A stretch of 64,000 nt of DNA from positions 992,001-1,056,000 of the forward strand of contig CAWHGF010000007.1 of NCBI GenBank assembly GCA_963828825.1. Reading direction: 5' to 3'. The position numbers and the translations under genes were made by a program. The notes beneath the pieces are model-generated. The model was not told where the DNA came from. It worked only from the letters and a program-made list of their open reading frames with translations, and did no database searches. Positions 34,889 to 42,688 of this stretch are shown here, one piece after another. The stretch's first letter is position 1. Each line of letters opens with the position of its first letter. The stretch comes from Bog-473 sp963828825. GTDB lineage: Bacteria; Actinomycetota; Acidimicrobiia; Acidimicrobiales; RAAP-2.

Positions 34889-34936
34889 CTGGAGCCTGAG
34901 AGGAGATTCGAACTCCTGACCTGCGCATTACGAGTG
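34889..34936 (-). repeat. tRNA-Thr 3' fragment, distal attachment site of the island
   Basis: 48 bp identical and in the same orientation to 42612-42659, covering the anticodon loop, T-arm and 3' acceptor strand with CCA of the tRNA-Thr gene. No 5' half is present. This is the displaced 3' end expected when an element integrates into a tRNA gene. Confidence 0.88.
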
Positions 34937-35159
34937 TGGTCAATACCGTGTCAGGGGACATCCGGTGACAACTGGACGGCGCTGACCAGGACGTTTGCGT
35001 AGCGGGTGGCGGCTATGCCCTGTTCCGGCGATGTCGGGATGTCGTCACGGCGCTGCACCAGCAAGGGGGTGAGCGGGTTCAAGGCGCCTCCAATGTACGG
35101 ATGGGCTGTGACGGGTGCGGCTTCTTCTTTACGGTCGCGGCGGGTTGTACCCTCGGCCC
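34937..35159. other. Non-coding stretch at the left island end
   Basis: Together with 34746-34888 this is over 400 bp without a credible gene. It holds the tRNA fragment and no other recognisable structure; several short frames have no family features. Confidence 0.5.
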
Positions 35160-35603
35160 ATGCCTCCCGGCGACCGCTACGCCCAGGCGTTCACCGTCGA
35201 GCCGGGACCGCGCTGGGGCCTGGCCCGGTCCACGACCGCCAAGCGGGCGCACCCCCTAGGTACGTTGCATTCGACGAATCGGACGACCAAGATCACCGCC
35301 GGGCGACCGATCCGCCACCTCGCCGGCGTGATCGATAGCCCGATTTGGGGGTACGGATTTGCCCCAACCTTGCGCCCCGCCTGGCGTGGGGTTGGGGCAC
35401 CCCCCTCCGCCAACGCGTTCATTGCCGAGCCCATGCAGTGCTGGAGGATGATCCACGACCGTCAAGGACAGGCAACCCACTGCTACGAACCGCCCTCGTG
35501 GACGGGGCGGTGGTTCAGCCCTTCCGGCGACCGCTGGTGGCGTGTGTGGGCCTATCCGGAGCACTTGGAGGGTCTGACCGGGCTGCGCCAGTTCGGGGGG
35601 TGA
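35160..35603 (+). CDS. Hypothetical protein of the island
   Basis: 147 residues from ATG 35160; Trp/Arg-rich C-terminal third (WTGRWFSPSGDRWWRVWAYP) ending LEGLTGLRQFGG. No known domain. The gene contains a strong inverted repeat (TGCCCCAACC at 35360 and its complement at 35390). A second, decayed copy of the tail lies at about 35790-35890. Could be a real small protein or a spurious frame. Confidence 0.4.
   Translation: MPPGDRYAQAFTVEPGPRWGLARSTTAKRAHPLGTLHSTNRTTKITAGRPIRHLAGVIDSPIWGYGFAPTLRPAWRGVGAPPSANAFIAEPMQCWRMIHDRQGQATHCYEPPSWTGRWFSPSGDRWWRVWAYPEHLEGLTGLRQFGG
35360..35399. repeat. Inverted repeat, 10-bp arms
   Basis: TGCCCCAACC (35360-35369) and GGTTGGGGCA (35390-35399) with a 20-nt loop. 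It lies in the middle of a hypothetical reading frame, which weakens the case for that frame. Confidence 0.7.
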
Positions 35604-35760
35604 GTCGCTCGCCTGCTTGGATTCGGGGGTGTGGGGCGGAACACGCCGTGCAGATCAAGGCGCCTCCGACGTCCACGACCCAGCCTCCGAGGTCCTCAGG
35701 CGTAACCTCATGGCAGTCGCGACCGCAGTCCGTGCACTTGCCATCCTCCGCAGTGCCCAT
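35515..35760 (-). CDS. Small zinc-ribbon protein
   Basis: 81 residues. Two Cys pairs, CTDCGRDC near residue 9 and CTAC near 37, would bind one zinc; between them is EVTPEDLGGWVVDVGGAL. Basic tail. The 3' end overlaps the hypothetical gene on the other strand by 89 bp, so one of the two ends may be wrong. Function unknown. Confidence 0.5.
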   Translation of the reverse strand: MGTAEDGKCTDCGRDCHEVTPEDLGGWVVDVGGALICTACSAPHPRIQAGERLTPRTGAARSDPPSAPDRPTHATSGRRKG

Positions 35761-35789
35761 TGCTTTCCACGGTACGGCGCGGGGCGCTG

Positions 35790-35892
35790 GAATCGGTGGA
35801 CACCTCAGGATGCACCCTCCCGTCGCGACGCCTTCGGCCAGGTCCTCGAGGGGCTGACAGGGCTTCGGGAGTTTGGGCGGCCGAGGGGCTAA
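35790..35892 (+). pseudogene. Decayed copy of the 3' end of the upstream hypothetical gene
   Basis: Reads VLEGLTGLREFG before a stop, against HLEGLTGLRQFG at the end of the gene at 35160-35603; the preceding GRW..RW also matches. Upstream similarity fades, so this looks like a partial tandem duplication. Confidence 0.5.
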
Positions 35893-35914
35893 CGGTCCTC
35901 ACCGCTCGACGTGT

Positions 35915-36121
35915 TCAGTCAGGCGTCAAGCGCTCCAGGCTTCCCCGGCGAAACTCGCCGCCCGGGGGGTCGCTGGGGGTGGTGTTGTCGAACATCACCA
36001 CGTACAAGTCGTCGTCCATCTTCTCCTCGACACGGCCCTCGTAGGCGGCCCCCTCGACGCGCACGCGGTCCCCCACCTGCAAGTCGTAGTCACTTGGCTC
36101 GCCGATCACGCCGTCGCCCAT
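35915..36121 (-). CDS. Small acidic SH3/KOW-like hypothetical protein
   Basis: 68 residues from ATG 36121 (GGAAGG 8 bp upstream); a GTG at 36151 would add ten. DYDLQVGDRVRVEGAAYEG and VEEKMDDDLYVVMFDNT look like a small beta-barrel of the KOW/SH3 type. No further assignment possible. Confidence 0.5.
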   Translation of the reverse strand: MGDGVIGEPSDYDLQVGDRVRVEGAAYEGRVEEKMDDDLYVVMFDNTTPSDPPGGEFRRGSLERLTPD

Positions 36122-36408
36122 CACTTGAGCCTTCCCGTCTTCTTCCCCCACGAAACCACGTCAGAGCCCTTCCATAGCCTGCGTGTGGCCAGGCCCTGCT
36201 TGATGACCTCTGCGGGCTTGGCCATCGGCCCGAGGCTATGAGCGCGGGCACCTTCGTTGCCTCACCGCCGACCACTGCCTAGCGAAAAACCGTTACAGCG
36301 CTGAGATGGCGCGTCGAGCCAACCAGCTGCGCGACGCATCCGCCAGTGACTGACTTCACGCCGGTACCATCGGAAAAACCACCGCCCCCGAAATGGACTG
36401 AGGGCTAA

Positions 36409-36624
36409 ATGACCACTTGCTATGTGGGGTGCCAGGCTCCAAGCACCGGGATCGCGCCGACCTCCTCGGCGGCGCTCCACACACAGACGACGGTTCCGTT
36501 GGCACAGCACGCCACGCCGTTGGCATTCACGGGTGCCGACATCCTCGAACTCGTCTTCATCGCCGTGATCGCCATTGCGGTCGGGTTCGCCTTGTGGGCC
36601 AGTTCTCGTCGGCGCCATGTCTGA
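36409..36624 (+). CDS. 71-residue protein with LAFTG cell-wall sorting signal
   Basis: The C-terminus has the complete layout of a sortase substrate: LAFTG (class E LAxTG type, residues 38-42), a hydrophobic helix LELVFIAVIAIAVGFALW, then SSRRRHV. Only about 37 residues precede it, with no clear signal peptide, so it is either a minimal surface peptide or the end of a broken surface protein. Convergent with the secreted repeat protein. Confidence 0.55.
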   Translation: MTTCYVGCQAPSTGIAPTSSAALHTQTTVPLAQHATPLAFTGADILELVFIAVIAIAVGFALWASSRRRHV

Positions 36625-36662
36625 GGCGTCTATAGGAATGGAAGGCCTTTTGGGTTTCGAGG

Positions 36663-37838
36663 TCAGAAGCCGAAGATGCCACCGTCGGAGGCGACAAGCC
36701 AGTAGCCCCCGCCGTCTGCGGTCGAGGCCATGCCCACGATGGGCTTATTGAGCGTCGTGCCCCCAGTCGACCCGTAGAACGTGGCATCACCGTAGGAGAA
36801 GATGCCACCATCGGAGGCGACCAGGTAGTAGCCGCGCGAGTCGGGGGTGGCGGACATGCCAACGATGGGCTTGTTGAGCGCGGTACCACCGGTCGAGCCG
36901 TAGAACTTGGCATCACCGTAGGAAAAGATGCCACCATCGGAGGCGACGAGCCAGTAGCCCCCGCCGTCGTACGTTGAGGCCATGCCCACGATGGGCTTAT
37001 TGAGGGTCATGCCCCCAGTCGAGCCGTAGAACTTGGCATCACCGTAAGAGAAGATGCCTCCATCTGAGGCGAGCAGCCAGTAGCCCCCTCCGTCGGGTGT
37101 GGCCGCCATGCCCACGATGGGCTTGTTGAGGGTCATCCCACCAGTCGAGCCGTAGAACTTGGCATCACCGTAGGAGAAGATGCCACCGTCGGAGGCGACC
37201 AGCCAGTAGCCCGCTCCGTCGGCTGTGGCCGCCATACCCACGATGGGCTTGTTGAGGGTCATCCCACCAGTCGACCCGTAGAACGTTGCATCACCGTAGG
37301 AGAAGATGCCACCGTCGGAAGCGACCAGCCAGTAGCCCGCTTGGTCGGGGGTCTCGGCCAAGTCAACGATGGGCTTGTTGAGCGCGGTACCACCAGTCGA
37401 GCCGTAGAACTTGGCATCACCTGTAGCACAAGAAGGGTCTTTCGGAGGAGCGATCGTAAGAACGACTGAAACCGAGAGGCCGCTCGTGTGCCCCGCGACG
37501 GTCACTTTTAGGGTTCCCGGGGTATCGACGCAAGTCGAATAGTAATACACGTAGCCTGCGCCGCTGCTATCGACGTTGAACGAAAAAGGCGAAGAGACAT
37601 CGGTCCCCGTAATGGCGATGCCCGTTACCGTGACGAGCTCGTTGGGCGCGAAGCCCGCCAGGTCACAGTGATTCGCGCCAGCGAAGCCGCTACCTTGCTG
37701 GATTGTGGTCGTATTGCAGGAGATGGTGGCAGGACCCATAGCTGCCGCAGGAAGCGCAGGAGCAAAGGTCATGATGGCGCCCGAAAGCCCAATAAGAAGG
37801 CCGGCACATCCAAATGCAGTTGCGAACCGTCTCACCAT
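36663..37838 (-). CDS. Secreted protein with six 42-residue GDAxFYGSTGG repeats
   Basis: 391 residues, ATG 37838 behind GGGGAGGAA. Signal peptide 1-34 (FATAFGCAGLLIGLSGAIM, AAA cleavage), then an Ig-like domain (about 35-135) with two possible disulfides, then six near-identical 42-residue repeats (GDAKFYGSTGG, LNKPIVGMAAT, GYWLVASDGGIFSY) filling the C-terminus. The repeats suggest a beta-propeller-like surface protein, common in Acidimicrobiia-like genomes; ligand unknown. Confidence 0.75.
   Translation of the reverse strand: MVRRFATAFGCAGLLIGLSGAIMTFAPALPAAAMGPATISCNTTTIQQGSGFAGANHCDLAGFAPNELVTVTGIAITGTDVSSPFSFNVDSSGAGYVYYYSTCVDTPGTLKVTVAGHTSGLSVSVVLTIAPPKDPSCATGDAKFYGSTGGTALNKPIVDLAETPDQAGYWLVASDGGIFSYGDATFYGSTGGMTLNKPIVGMAATADGAGYWLVASDGGIFSYGDAKFYGSTGGMTLNKPIVGMAATPDGGGYWLLASDGGIFSYGDAKFYGSTGGMTLNKPIVGMASTYDGGGYWLVASDGGIFSYGDAKFYGSTGGTALNKPIVGMSATPDSRGYYLVASDGGIFSYGDATFYGSTGGTTLNKPIVGMASTADGGGYWLVASDGGIFGF
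36666..37421 (-). repeat. Six tandem 126-bp coding repeats
   Basis: Units at 36666-36791, 36792-36917, 36918-37043, 37044-37169, 37170-37295 and 37296-37421, 85-95% alike. They are prone to unequal recombination, and the unit is also found as a relic at 33845. Confidence 0.85.
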
Positions 37839-38160
37839 TTCTGGTTCCTCCCCATCCGTTTCGCTAATCGAGCGATTCGGCGCACCGTAGTAGTCACGTG
37901 AACTAGCCGCAACCAGTTTTCGGTGCTGCTCGTAGGAAAAGTAAGTGTCGCCAATGACTGACAGATCAAAACTTTTGTGACCAACGATTGACGCATCAAA
38001 CAACTGAGGGGCCGTGATCCATGTCGTCTTGCCAAGGCCAGACAATCGAGCAGACCCTCTTTGCGCTGAAGTGCTGTTGCGCACCTTCCCTAGTCCGAAG
38101 GATCGAGCGGGGGTTTGCGTCAACGTTGTGGCCGCTTCGGCGGAACTGCTTCGCGAGGAG

Positions 38161-38182
38161 AAATCACCCGATCGGGTGATTT
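38161..38182. repeat. Perfect 22-bp palindrome
   Basis: AAATCACCCGA followed by its exact reverse complement. Resembles a dimeric regulator site rather than a terminator, since there is no loop. Confidence 0.75.
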
Positions 38183-38537
38183 TGTACCGCGCCCGAGGGG
38201 TAGAGATGCGTTGGCGGGCGTGCGGGGGCGAGGAAACCGCCGCCCGCCCACCGAGGGGCGATGTGGCCACTTTTCCACCCGGTGGTCGCTGCGCGGCCAA
38301 GGATGTCGCCTGTAGCGCGGCCGATTCGAGCCTGCCAGACTTGACAGTAGGCACGCGGGTTTCGCCAAGGCTCCGTGCCCCACTGGACTGCACGCCAGGG
38401 TTAACCGCCTTTCCCTGTAGCGTGGGCAGCCAGCGAAATGACCTCGGCCCGCGCAATCGGGCCGGGGTTGTTTCGTATGACGACGGCTGTCGATTGGCAC
38501 GAAAGAAACGAGGGTGGATTGCCGATGAGTAGAGGAC

Positions 38538-38592
38538 GAACGGCGCCGGCGCCATCCTCTCCTTCTCCCCTCTAGATGGCGCCGGCCCGTTC
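38538..38592. repeat. Large hairpin, 18-19 bp arms
   Basis: Left arm GAACGGCGCCGGCGCCATC (38538-38556) and right arm 38575-38592 are complementary except for one bulged base; the 18-nt loop is pyrimidine-rich. Extends imperfectly to 38535 and 38598. A stable RNA fold or element end. Confidence 0.7.
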
Positions 38593-38626
38593 GCGTCCGG
38601 TCATTGAAGTAAACAGAGCGAGCGTT

Positions 38627-38649
38627 GCGGCCGCCCTCGGGGCGGCTGC
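38627..38649. terminator. GC-rich hairpin
   Basis: GCGGCCGCCC, loop TCG, GGGCGGCTGC: nine of ten pairs. Lies 50 bp left of the IS30 end; followed by TTCGCG and no T-run. Confidence 0.4.
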
Positions 38650-38765
38650 TTCGCGTTCTGGTTTCACAGCGATGCCCCTATCCCCGATCGACTCCGTCCT
38701 CAAGCGGTCATTGCAACACCAGCCTGATTGGCGAACAGTGATGTCGCCGATCAGGAAGTGTGCAG

Positions 38766-39826
38766 ATGTGGAGACGCTTTAGCGAGGAAGAGCGCCAGAC
38801 GATCTGGGACATGCGTGAGGCGGGAGTACCCATAAAGCGCATCGCCAAGCATCTGGGCAGGCAGAACGTGTCGCAAGTTCATCGCCGACGCCGGCGGGAA
38901 TCGTCCAACGGCTCGGCAGCGTTCCGGGCTGCGACTGTCCCTCGAAGAGCGCGAGGAGATCTCCCGAGGTCTGGCGGCTGGTGATTCCATCCGTGCCATC
39001 GCCGGGGCCCTGGGTCGGTCCCCCTCGACGGTGTGTCGAGAGGTGAACGCCAACGGCGGGCGGAGGAAGTACCGGGCCCTCGTGGCCACACCGTGCGGCG
39101 TGTCGGCGGGCGCTGCGACCCAGGCGGGCCAAGCTCGCTCAGTGCCGGCGGCTTCGAGGGGTGGTCGAGCGCAAGCTCGAGGCCAGGTGGTCGCCCGAGC
39201 AGATCTCGGCGTGATTGGCTTCGCAGTACCCCGATCGCCCGGAGATGCAGGTGTCCCACGAGACCATCTACCAGTCACTGTTCGTCCAGAGTCATGGAGC
39301 GCTGCGCAAAGAGCTCCATTCGTGCCTGCGCAGCGGTCGGGCCATGCGACGGGCCAAGGCCTACACCAAGGGCAATCGGCCAGGGCCAGCTCCGCGACAT
39401 GGTCATGATCTCTGAGCGGGCCCGCCGAGGTGGCCGACCGGGCCGTGCCGGGCCACTGGGAGGGTGACCTGATCTTCGGCAAGGAGATGACCTCGATCGG
39501 GACCCTCGTCGAGCGCCACAGCCGCTACGTCTCTTGCTCAAGCTCCCGAACGGCCACGGCGCCGAGGCGGTGCGCAAAGCTATGACCAAGCGGATCTTGA
39601 CCCTGCCCGCCCAGTTGCGCCGCTCCATCTCTTGGGATCAGGGCAAAGAGATGGCAGAGCACGTCCAGTTCACTGTGGACACCGGGGGTGAAGATCTACT
39701 TCTGTGACCCCAAGAGCCCTTGGCAGCGCGGGAGGAACGAGAACACCAACGGTTTGCTGCGCCAATACCCTGCCGAGGTCCTCAGATCTTTCGCACTGCA
39801 CCCAAAGAGAGCTCGACGCCATTGCC
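38766..39826 (+). pseudogene. IS30-family transposase, 5' part, frameshifted
   Basis: RFSEEERQTIWDMREAGVPI, then LSLEEREEISRGLAAGDSIR, RWSPEQISA, HETIYQSLFVQSHGAL, GHWEGDLIFGKE and SPWQRGRNENTNGLLRQY are consecutive blocks of one IS30 transposase but lie in different frames. At least four indels and one in-frame TGA (Trp to stop before LASQYPD) are needed to join them. It stops at the IS21 insertion. Confidence 0.88.
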
Positions 39827-39982
39827 TGTCGTTTGCCAGCCACATGGGACCAGTTGATCGCTGGTTTTGCCAGTGACATGGGACCACCCTCTTTGCCAGT
39901 TATGGGACCACCCTGACGATCCACCAACGCCGGCCGAAAAGACATTCGGCTGGGCCTCCGAAGCCGCTGGCGAGGAGGCCCC

Positions 39983-41539
39983 ATGGCGTTTCGGGAGGTA
40001 TCGGTGGTCCAGGTCAAAGAGGCGCTACGGCGCTGGCTGAAAGGTGAGGGCGAGCGGCCTATCGCCCACGGAGTCGGCATCGATCGAAAGACGGCGAGGC
40101 GCTACATCGCCGCTGCCAGGGAGCTGGGCGTTGAACGCACCGGCGGCGAGGAGCAGCTGAGTGACGAGCTGATCGGCCAGGTTCTCGAGCGGGTCCGTCC
40201 GCACCGCCCAGACGGCCACGGTGAGGCCTGGCGGACGCTGCTGGCCGAGGAGGCCCGTATCAAGGCCTGGCTGAAAGACGACCTCACCGTCACCAAGATC
40301 GGCATCCTGCTGGCCCGCTGTGGGGTGGAGGTCCCGCCGCGCACCCTGGCCCGCTTCTGCGTCGAACGCTGCGGGGCGGGAAGGCGAACGGTCACGGTCC
40401 GGGTGACCGATCCGCCACCAGGACAAGAGCTCCAGGTGGACTTCGGACGACTCGGACTGATCCCCGATGGCGAGCGTCGGCGGGTCTGCCACGGGCTGAT
40501 CTTCACGGCGTGCTCGAGTCGTCACCAGTTCGTCTGGCCCACGTTCCTCCAGACGACCGAAGAGGTCATCAGAGGGTTCGAGGCCGCCTGGAGCTACTTC
40601 GGCGGGGTATTCCCCGTCGTCATCCCCGACAACATGAAGTCGATCGTCATCACCGCCGAGAACACCGCGCCGCGGATCAACGACGCCTTCATGGAGTACG
40701 CCCAGTCCCGCGGCTTCGTTATCGACGCCGCCAGAGTCGCCACCCCGACCGACAAGCCACGCGTCGAGCGCGTCGTGCACTACGTCCAGCACAACTTCTT
40801 CGCCGGAGAGTCCTTCGTCGACCTGGCCGACTGCCGGGTGCGGGCCGAGACCTGGTGTGACACCACCGCCGGGATGCGCATCCACGGCACTACCCAGTGC
40901 CGACCCCTCGAGGCCTTCCGGACCGAGGAACTCCCGCTGCTCTTGCCCCGCCCGGGCGCACCCTTCGACACGCCGAAGTGGTCCGATCCCAAGGTCCATC
41001 GCGACTTCCATGTCGAAGTCGACAAGGCGATCTACTCGGTGCCGCACCACCTGGTCGGGCGAACGCTGCGGGCGAGACTCGACTCCGCGACGCTCAAGCT
41101 GTACTTGAGGGGCGAACTGGTCAAGGTCCATGCCCGCAAGCCTCCAGGCAGCAAGAGCACCGATCCTGCTGACATGCCGACTGGCACCGAGATCTACGCC
41201 ACCCGAGACATCGAGCGCCTCGGGCGCATGGCGGCCGATCACGGCCCCTCCATCGGCCTCTACGCCGCTGCCATCTTGGACACGCCGTTGCCCTGGACCA
41301 AGATGCGCCAGGTCTACCGCTTGCTCGGATTGGTCAAGACGTGGGGCCCCGAGCGCGTCGAGTTGGCCTGTCACCGGGCCCTCGAGGCCGAAGCGATCGA
41401 CGTGAACCTCGTCTCGCGCATGCTCGAACGCGCCCGAGAAGACGCCGATCCCGATGTCGTTCCCCGACCGGTCGTGATCCAGGGTCGCTTCGCCCGCGAT
41501 CCCTCCGAGTTCGCCAGCGTCACCGAGGTCGGACAATGA
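39983..41539 (+). CDS. istA: IS21-family transposase IstA
   Basis: 518 residues. N-terminal helix-turn-helix (EALRRWLKGEGERPIAHGVGI), then an rve/DDE core: LQVDFG carries the first Asp, VIPDNMKSIV the second, and the Glu follows in the KPRVERVVHYVQ helix. Full length for the family. ATGA overlap with istB. Confidence 0.95.
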   Translation: MAFREVSVVQVKEALRRWLKGEGERPIAHGVGIDRKTARRYIAAARELGVERTGGEEQLSDELIGQVLERVRPHRPDGHGEAWRTLLAEEARIKAWLKDDLTVTKIGILLARCGVEVPPRTLARFCVERCGAGRRTVTVRVTDPPPGQELQVDFGRLGLIPDGERRRVCHGLIFTACSSRHQFVWPTFLQTTEEVIRGFEAAWSYFGGVFPVVIPDNMKSIVITAENTAPRINDAFMEYAQSRGFVIDAARVATPTDKPRVERVVHYVQHNFFAGESFVDLADCRVRAETWCDTTAGMRIHGTTQCRPLEAFRTEELPLLLPRPGAPFDTPKWSDPKVHRDFHVEVDKAIYSVPHHLVGRTLRARLDSATLKLYLRGELVKVHARKPPGSKSTDPADMPTGTEIYATRDIERLGRMAADHGPSIGLYAAAILDTPLPWTKMRQVYRLLGLVKTWGPERVELACHRALEAEAIDVNLVSRMLERAREDADPDVVPRPVVIQGRFARDPSEFASVTEVGQ

Positions 41540-42432
41540 GCGCGCCCACCCCGTCGGTCTCGCCCGAGCTCAAGGTGCTCATGCGCCGCCTCAAGCTCGG
41601 CCAGCTCCTCACCACGCTGCCCGAACGCCTGGCCCTGGCGCGCAGCCACAACCTCGGCCACATCGAGTTCCTCGAGCAGCTCTTCAGCGACGAGGTGTCC
41701 CGCCGCGACGCTGCTTCGGCCGGTGTGCGGGCTCGGGCGGCCAAGCTGGATCCGCACATGGTGCTCGAGGCCTGGGACGACGGCGCCAAGGTCACCTATG
41801 ACCGGGCCATCTGGTCCGAGCTGGTCTCCATGCGCTTCGTCGAGCAGGCCCGCAACGCTTTCATCATGGGCCCCGTCGGCGTCGGCAAGACCTTCATGGC
41901 CACCGCGCTCGGGCACATCGCGTGTCGGCGGCGCATCAGCGTGCACTTCGAACGCCACGACCGCTTGCACAAGAGGCTCAAGGCGGCCCGTCTCGATGCC
42001 AGCTACGACCAGGAAATGCGCAAGCTCATCGGGGTCGACCTGCTCGTGATCGACGACTTCGCCCTCCAGCCGCTCGACATGCTCGAGACTGCCGACATCT
42101 ACGAGCTCTGCGTGGAGCGCCACCACGCCAAGGCCACCGTGTTGACTTCGAACCGCGACCCGAGCGAATGGCTGGCGACCATGGCCGATCCGCTGCTCGC
42201 CCAGTCCGCCGTCGACCGGCTCAAGAGCGCGGCGTGGGAGCTCGTCATCGAAGGCGAGTCCTATCGCCAGCACGAGAAGCCAACCCTCGAAACGGACCCG
42301 TCCGGGCCGCCCGGATCAGCCCGTCAGCGCCGACGCGCTCGACACCGGAGGGCACCTCCGAGATCATCGCCACAGCCGGTCGAAGCGGACGCGACGTGGT
42401 CCCATGCTTCTGGCAAAGAGGTGGTCCTTTAA
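41536..42432 (+). CDS. istB: IS21-family helper ATPase IstB
   Basis: 298 residues: AAA+ ATPase with Walker A MGPVGVGKTFMATALGH and Walker B DLLVIDDFALQPLD, sensor TSNRDPSEW. Assists IstA in transposition and target choice. The C-terminal 50 residues are basic and reach into the right terminal repeats. Confidence 0.95.
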   Translation: MSAPTPSVSPELKVLMRRLKLGQLLTTLPERLALARSHNLGHIEFLEQLFSDEVSRRDAASAGVRARAAKLDPHMVLEAWDDGAKVTYDRAIWSELVSMRFVEQARNAFIMGPVGVGKTFMATALGHIACRRRISVHFERHDRLHKRLKAARLDASYDQEMRKLIGVDLLVIDDFALQPLDMLETADIYELCVERHHAKATVLTSNRDPSEWLATMADPLLAQSAVDRLKSAAWELVIEGESYRQHEKPTLETDPSGPPGSARQRRRARHRRAPPRSSPQPVEADATWSHASGKEVVL

Positions 42433-42447
42433 GACTGGCAAACGACA

Positions 42448-42539
42448 TTGCCCGCTCTCTCAATACCAGGCCTCGACAGACACTCGGCTGGATGACACCA
42501 TCTCAAGCGTTCGCCGAGGCCGTTGCGTTGACCGCTTGA
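42448..42539 (+). pseudogene. IS30 transposase, 3' remnant
   Basis: Begins at the target duplication and reads IARSLNTRPRQTLGWMTPSQ through to AVALTA and a stop. Joined directly to the left part at TTGCC it restores LDAIARSLNTRPRQ, the normal IS30 C-terminus. The frame here is intact. Confidence 0.88.
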
Positions 42540-42611
42540 GGCCACACCCGTTACTGGGTAACAGGTCACCCGTTACGGAAGTGAGACACATCAGCCATGG
42601 CAGTCCAAAGA

Positions 42612-42659
42612 CTGGAGCCTGAGAGGAGATTCGAACTCCTGACCTGCGCATTACGAGTG
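42612..42659 (-). repeat. tRNA-proximal attachment repeat of the island
   Basis: The 48 bp shared exactly with 34889-34936; it forms the 3' two-thirds of the intact tRNA gene. Confidence 0.88.
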
Positions 42660-42688
42660 CGCTGCTCTACCGACTGAGCTACCCAGGC
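42613..42688 (-). tRNA. tRNA-Thr (anticodon CGT)
   Basis: 76 nt with encoded CCA. Acceptor GCCTGGG pairs with CTCAGGC (one G-U), D-arm GCTCAGTCGGTAGAGC, anticodon stem GCGCA/TGCGC with loop CTCGTAA (anticodon CGT, reads ACG), T-arm AGGAGTTCGAATCTCCT. No intron. Serves as integration site for the island on its 3' side. Confidence 0.96.

Larger units (their letters stand above)
37839..38697. other. 860-bp stretch without a credible gene, rich in palindromes
   Basis: Upstream of the secreted repeat protein. It contains two 20-bp similar direct repeats (37951-37970 and 37981-38000, five differences), the 22-bp palindrome at 38161, a 19-bp-arm hairpin at 38538 and a 10-bp-arm hairpin at 38627. 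No frame has family features. Could hold a non-coding RNA or element ends. Confidence 0.5.
39827..42447 (+). mobile_element. IS21-family insertion sequence, 2621 bp, apparently intact
   Basis: Ends TGTCGTTTGCCAG and its complement CTGGCAAACGACA, starting TG and ending CA. Flanked by the 5-bp target duplication TTGCC (39822-39826 and 42448-42452). Inside each end, further copies of TTTGCCAG..ATGGGACCA occur (39832, 39866, 39892 on the left; near 42405 and 42425 on the right), as expected for IS21 transposase binding sites. Carries istA and istB. Confidence 0.92.
38698..42541 (+). mobile_element. Decayed IS30-family element carrying a nested IS21 element
   Basis: Terminal inverted repeats CCTCAAGCGGTCATTGCAAC (38698-38717) and its imperfect complement at 42522-42541 (two mismatches). 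The transposase gene lies between, cut by the IS21 element at 39827-42447. Without that insert the element is about 1.2 kb, normal for IS30. Confidence 0.8.
34937..42611. mobile_element. 7.7-kb tRNA-Thr-associated genomic island
   Basis: Bounded by the 48-bp tRNA direct repeats. Contains small unknown genes, a secreted repeat protein, long non-coding stretches and two nested IS elements. Base composition is lower in GC than the flanks in 35.9-38.2 kb. No integrase is visible; it may have been lost or replaced by the IS elements, so the island looks fixed. Confidence 0.7.

Noticed and set aside
34889..34936. A second tRNA-Thr gene
   Set aside because: Only the 3' 48 bp is present; no D-arm or 5' acceptor strand, so it cannot fold as a tRNA.
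36666..37421. CRISPR-like array
   Set aside because: The 126-bp repeats are contiguous, coding and have no spacers.
37839..38555. N-terminal extension of the secreted repeat protein by 239 residues
   Set aside because: A signal peptide and a good ribosome site at 37838 define the start; the upstream codons are low-complexity.
34937..42611. Prophage or defence island
   Set aside because: No phage structural, integrase, restriction, toxin or CRISPR genes could be seen.
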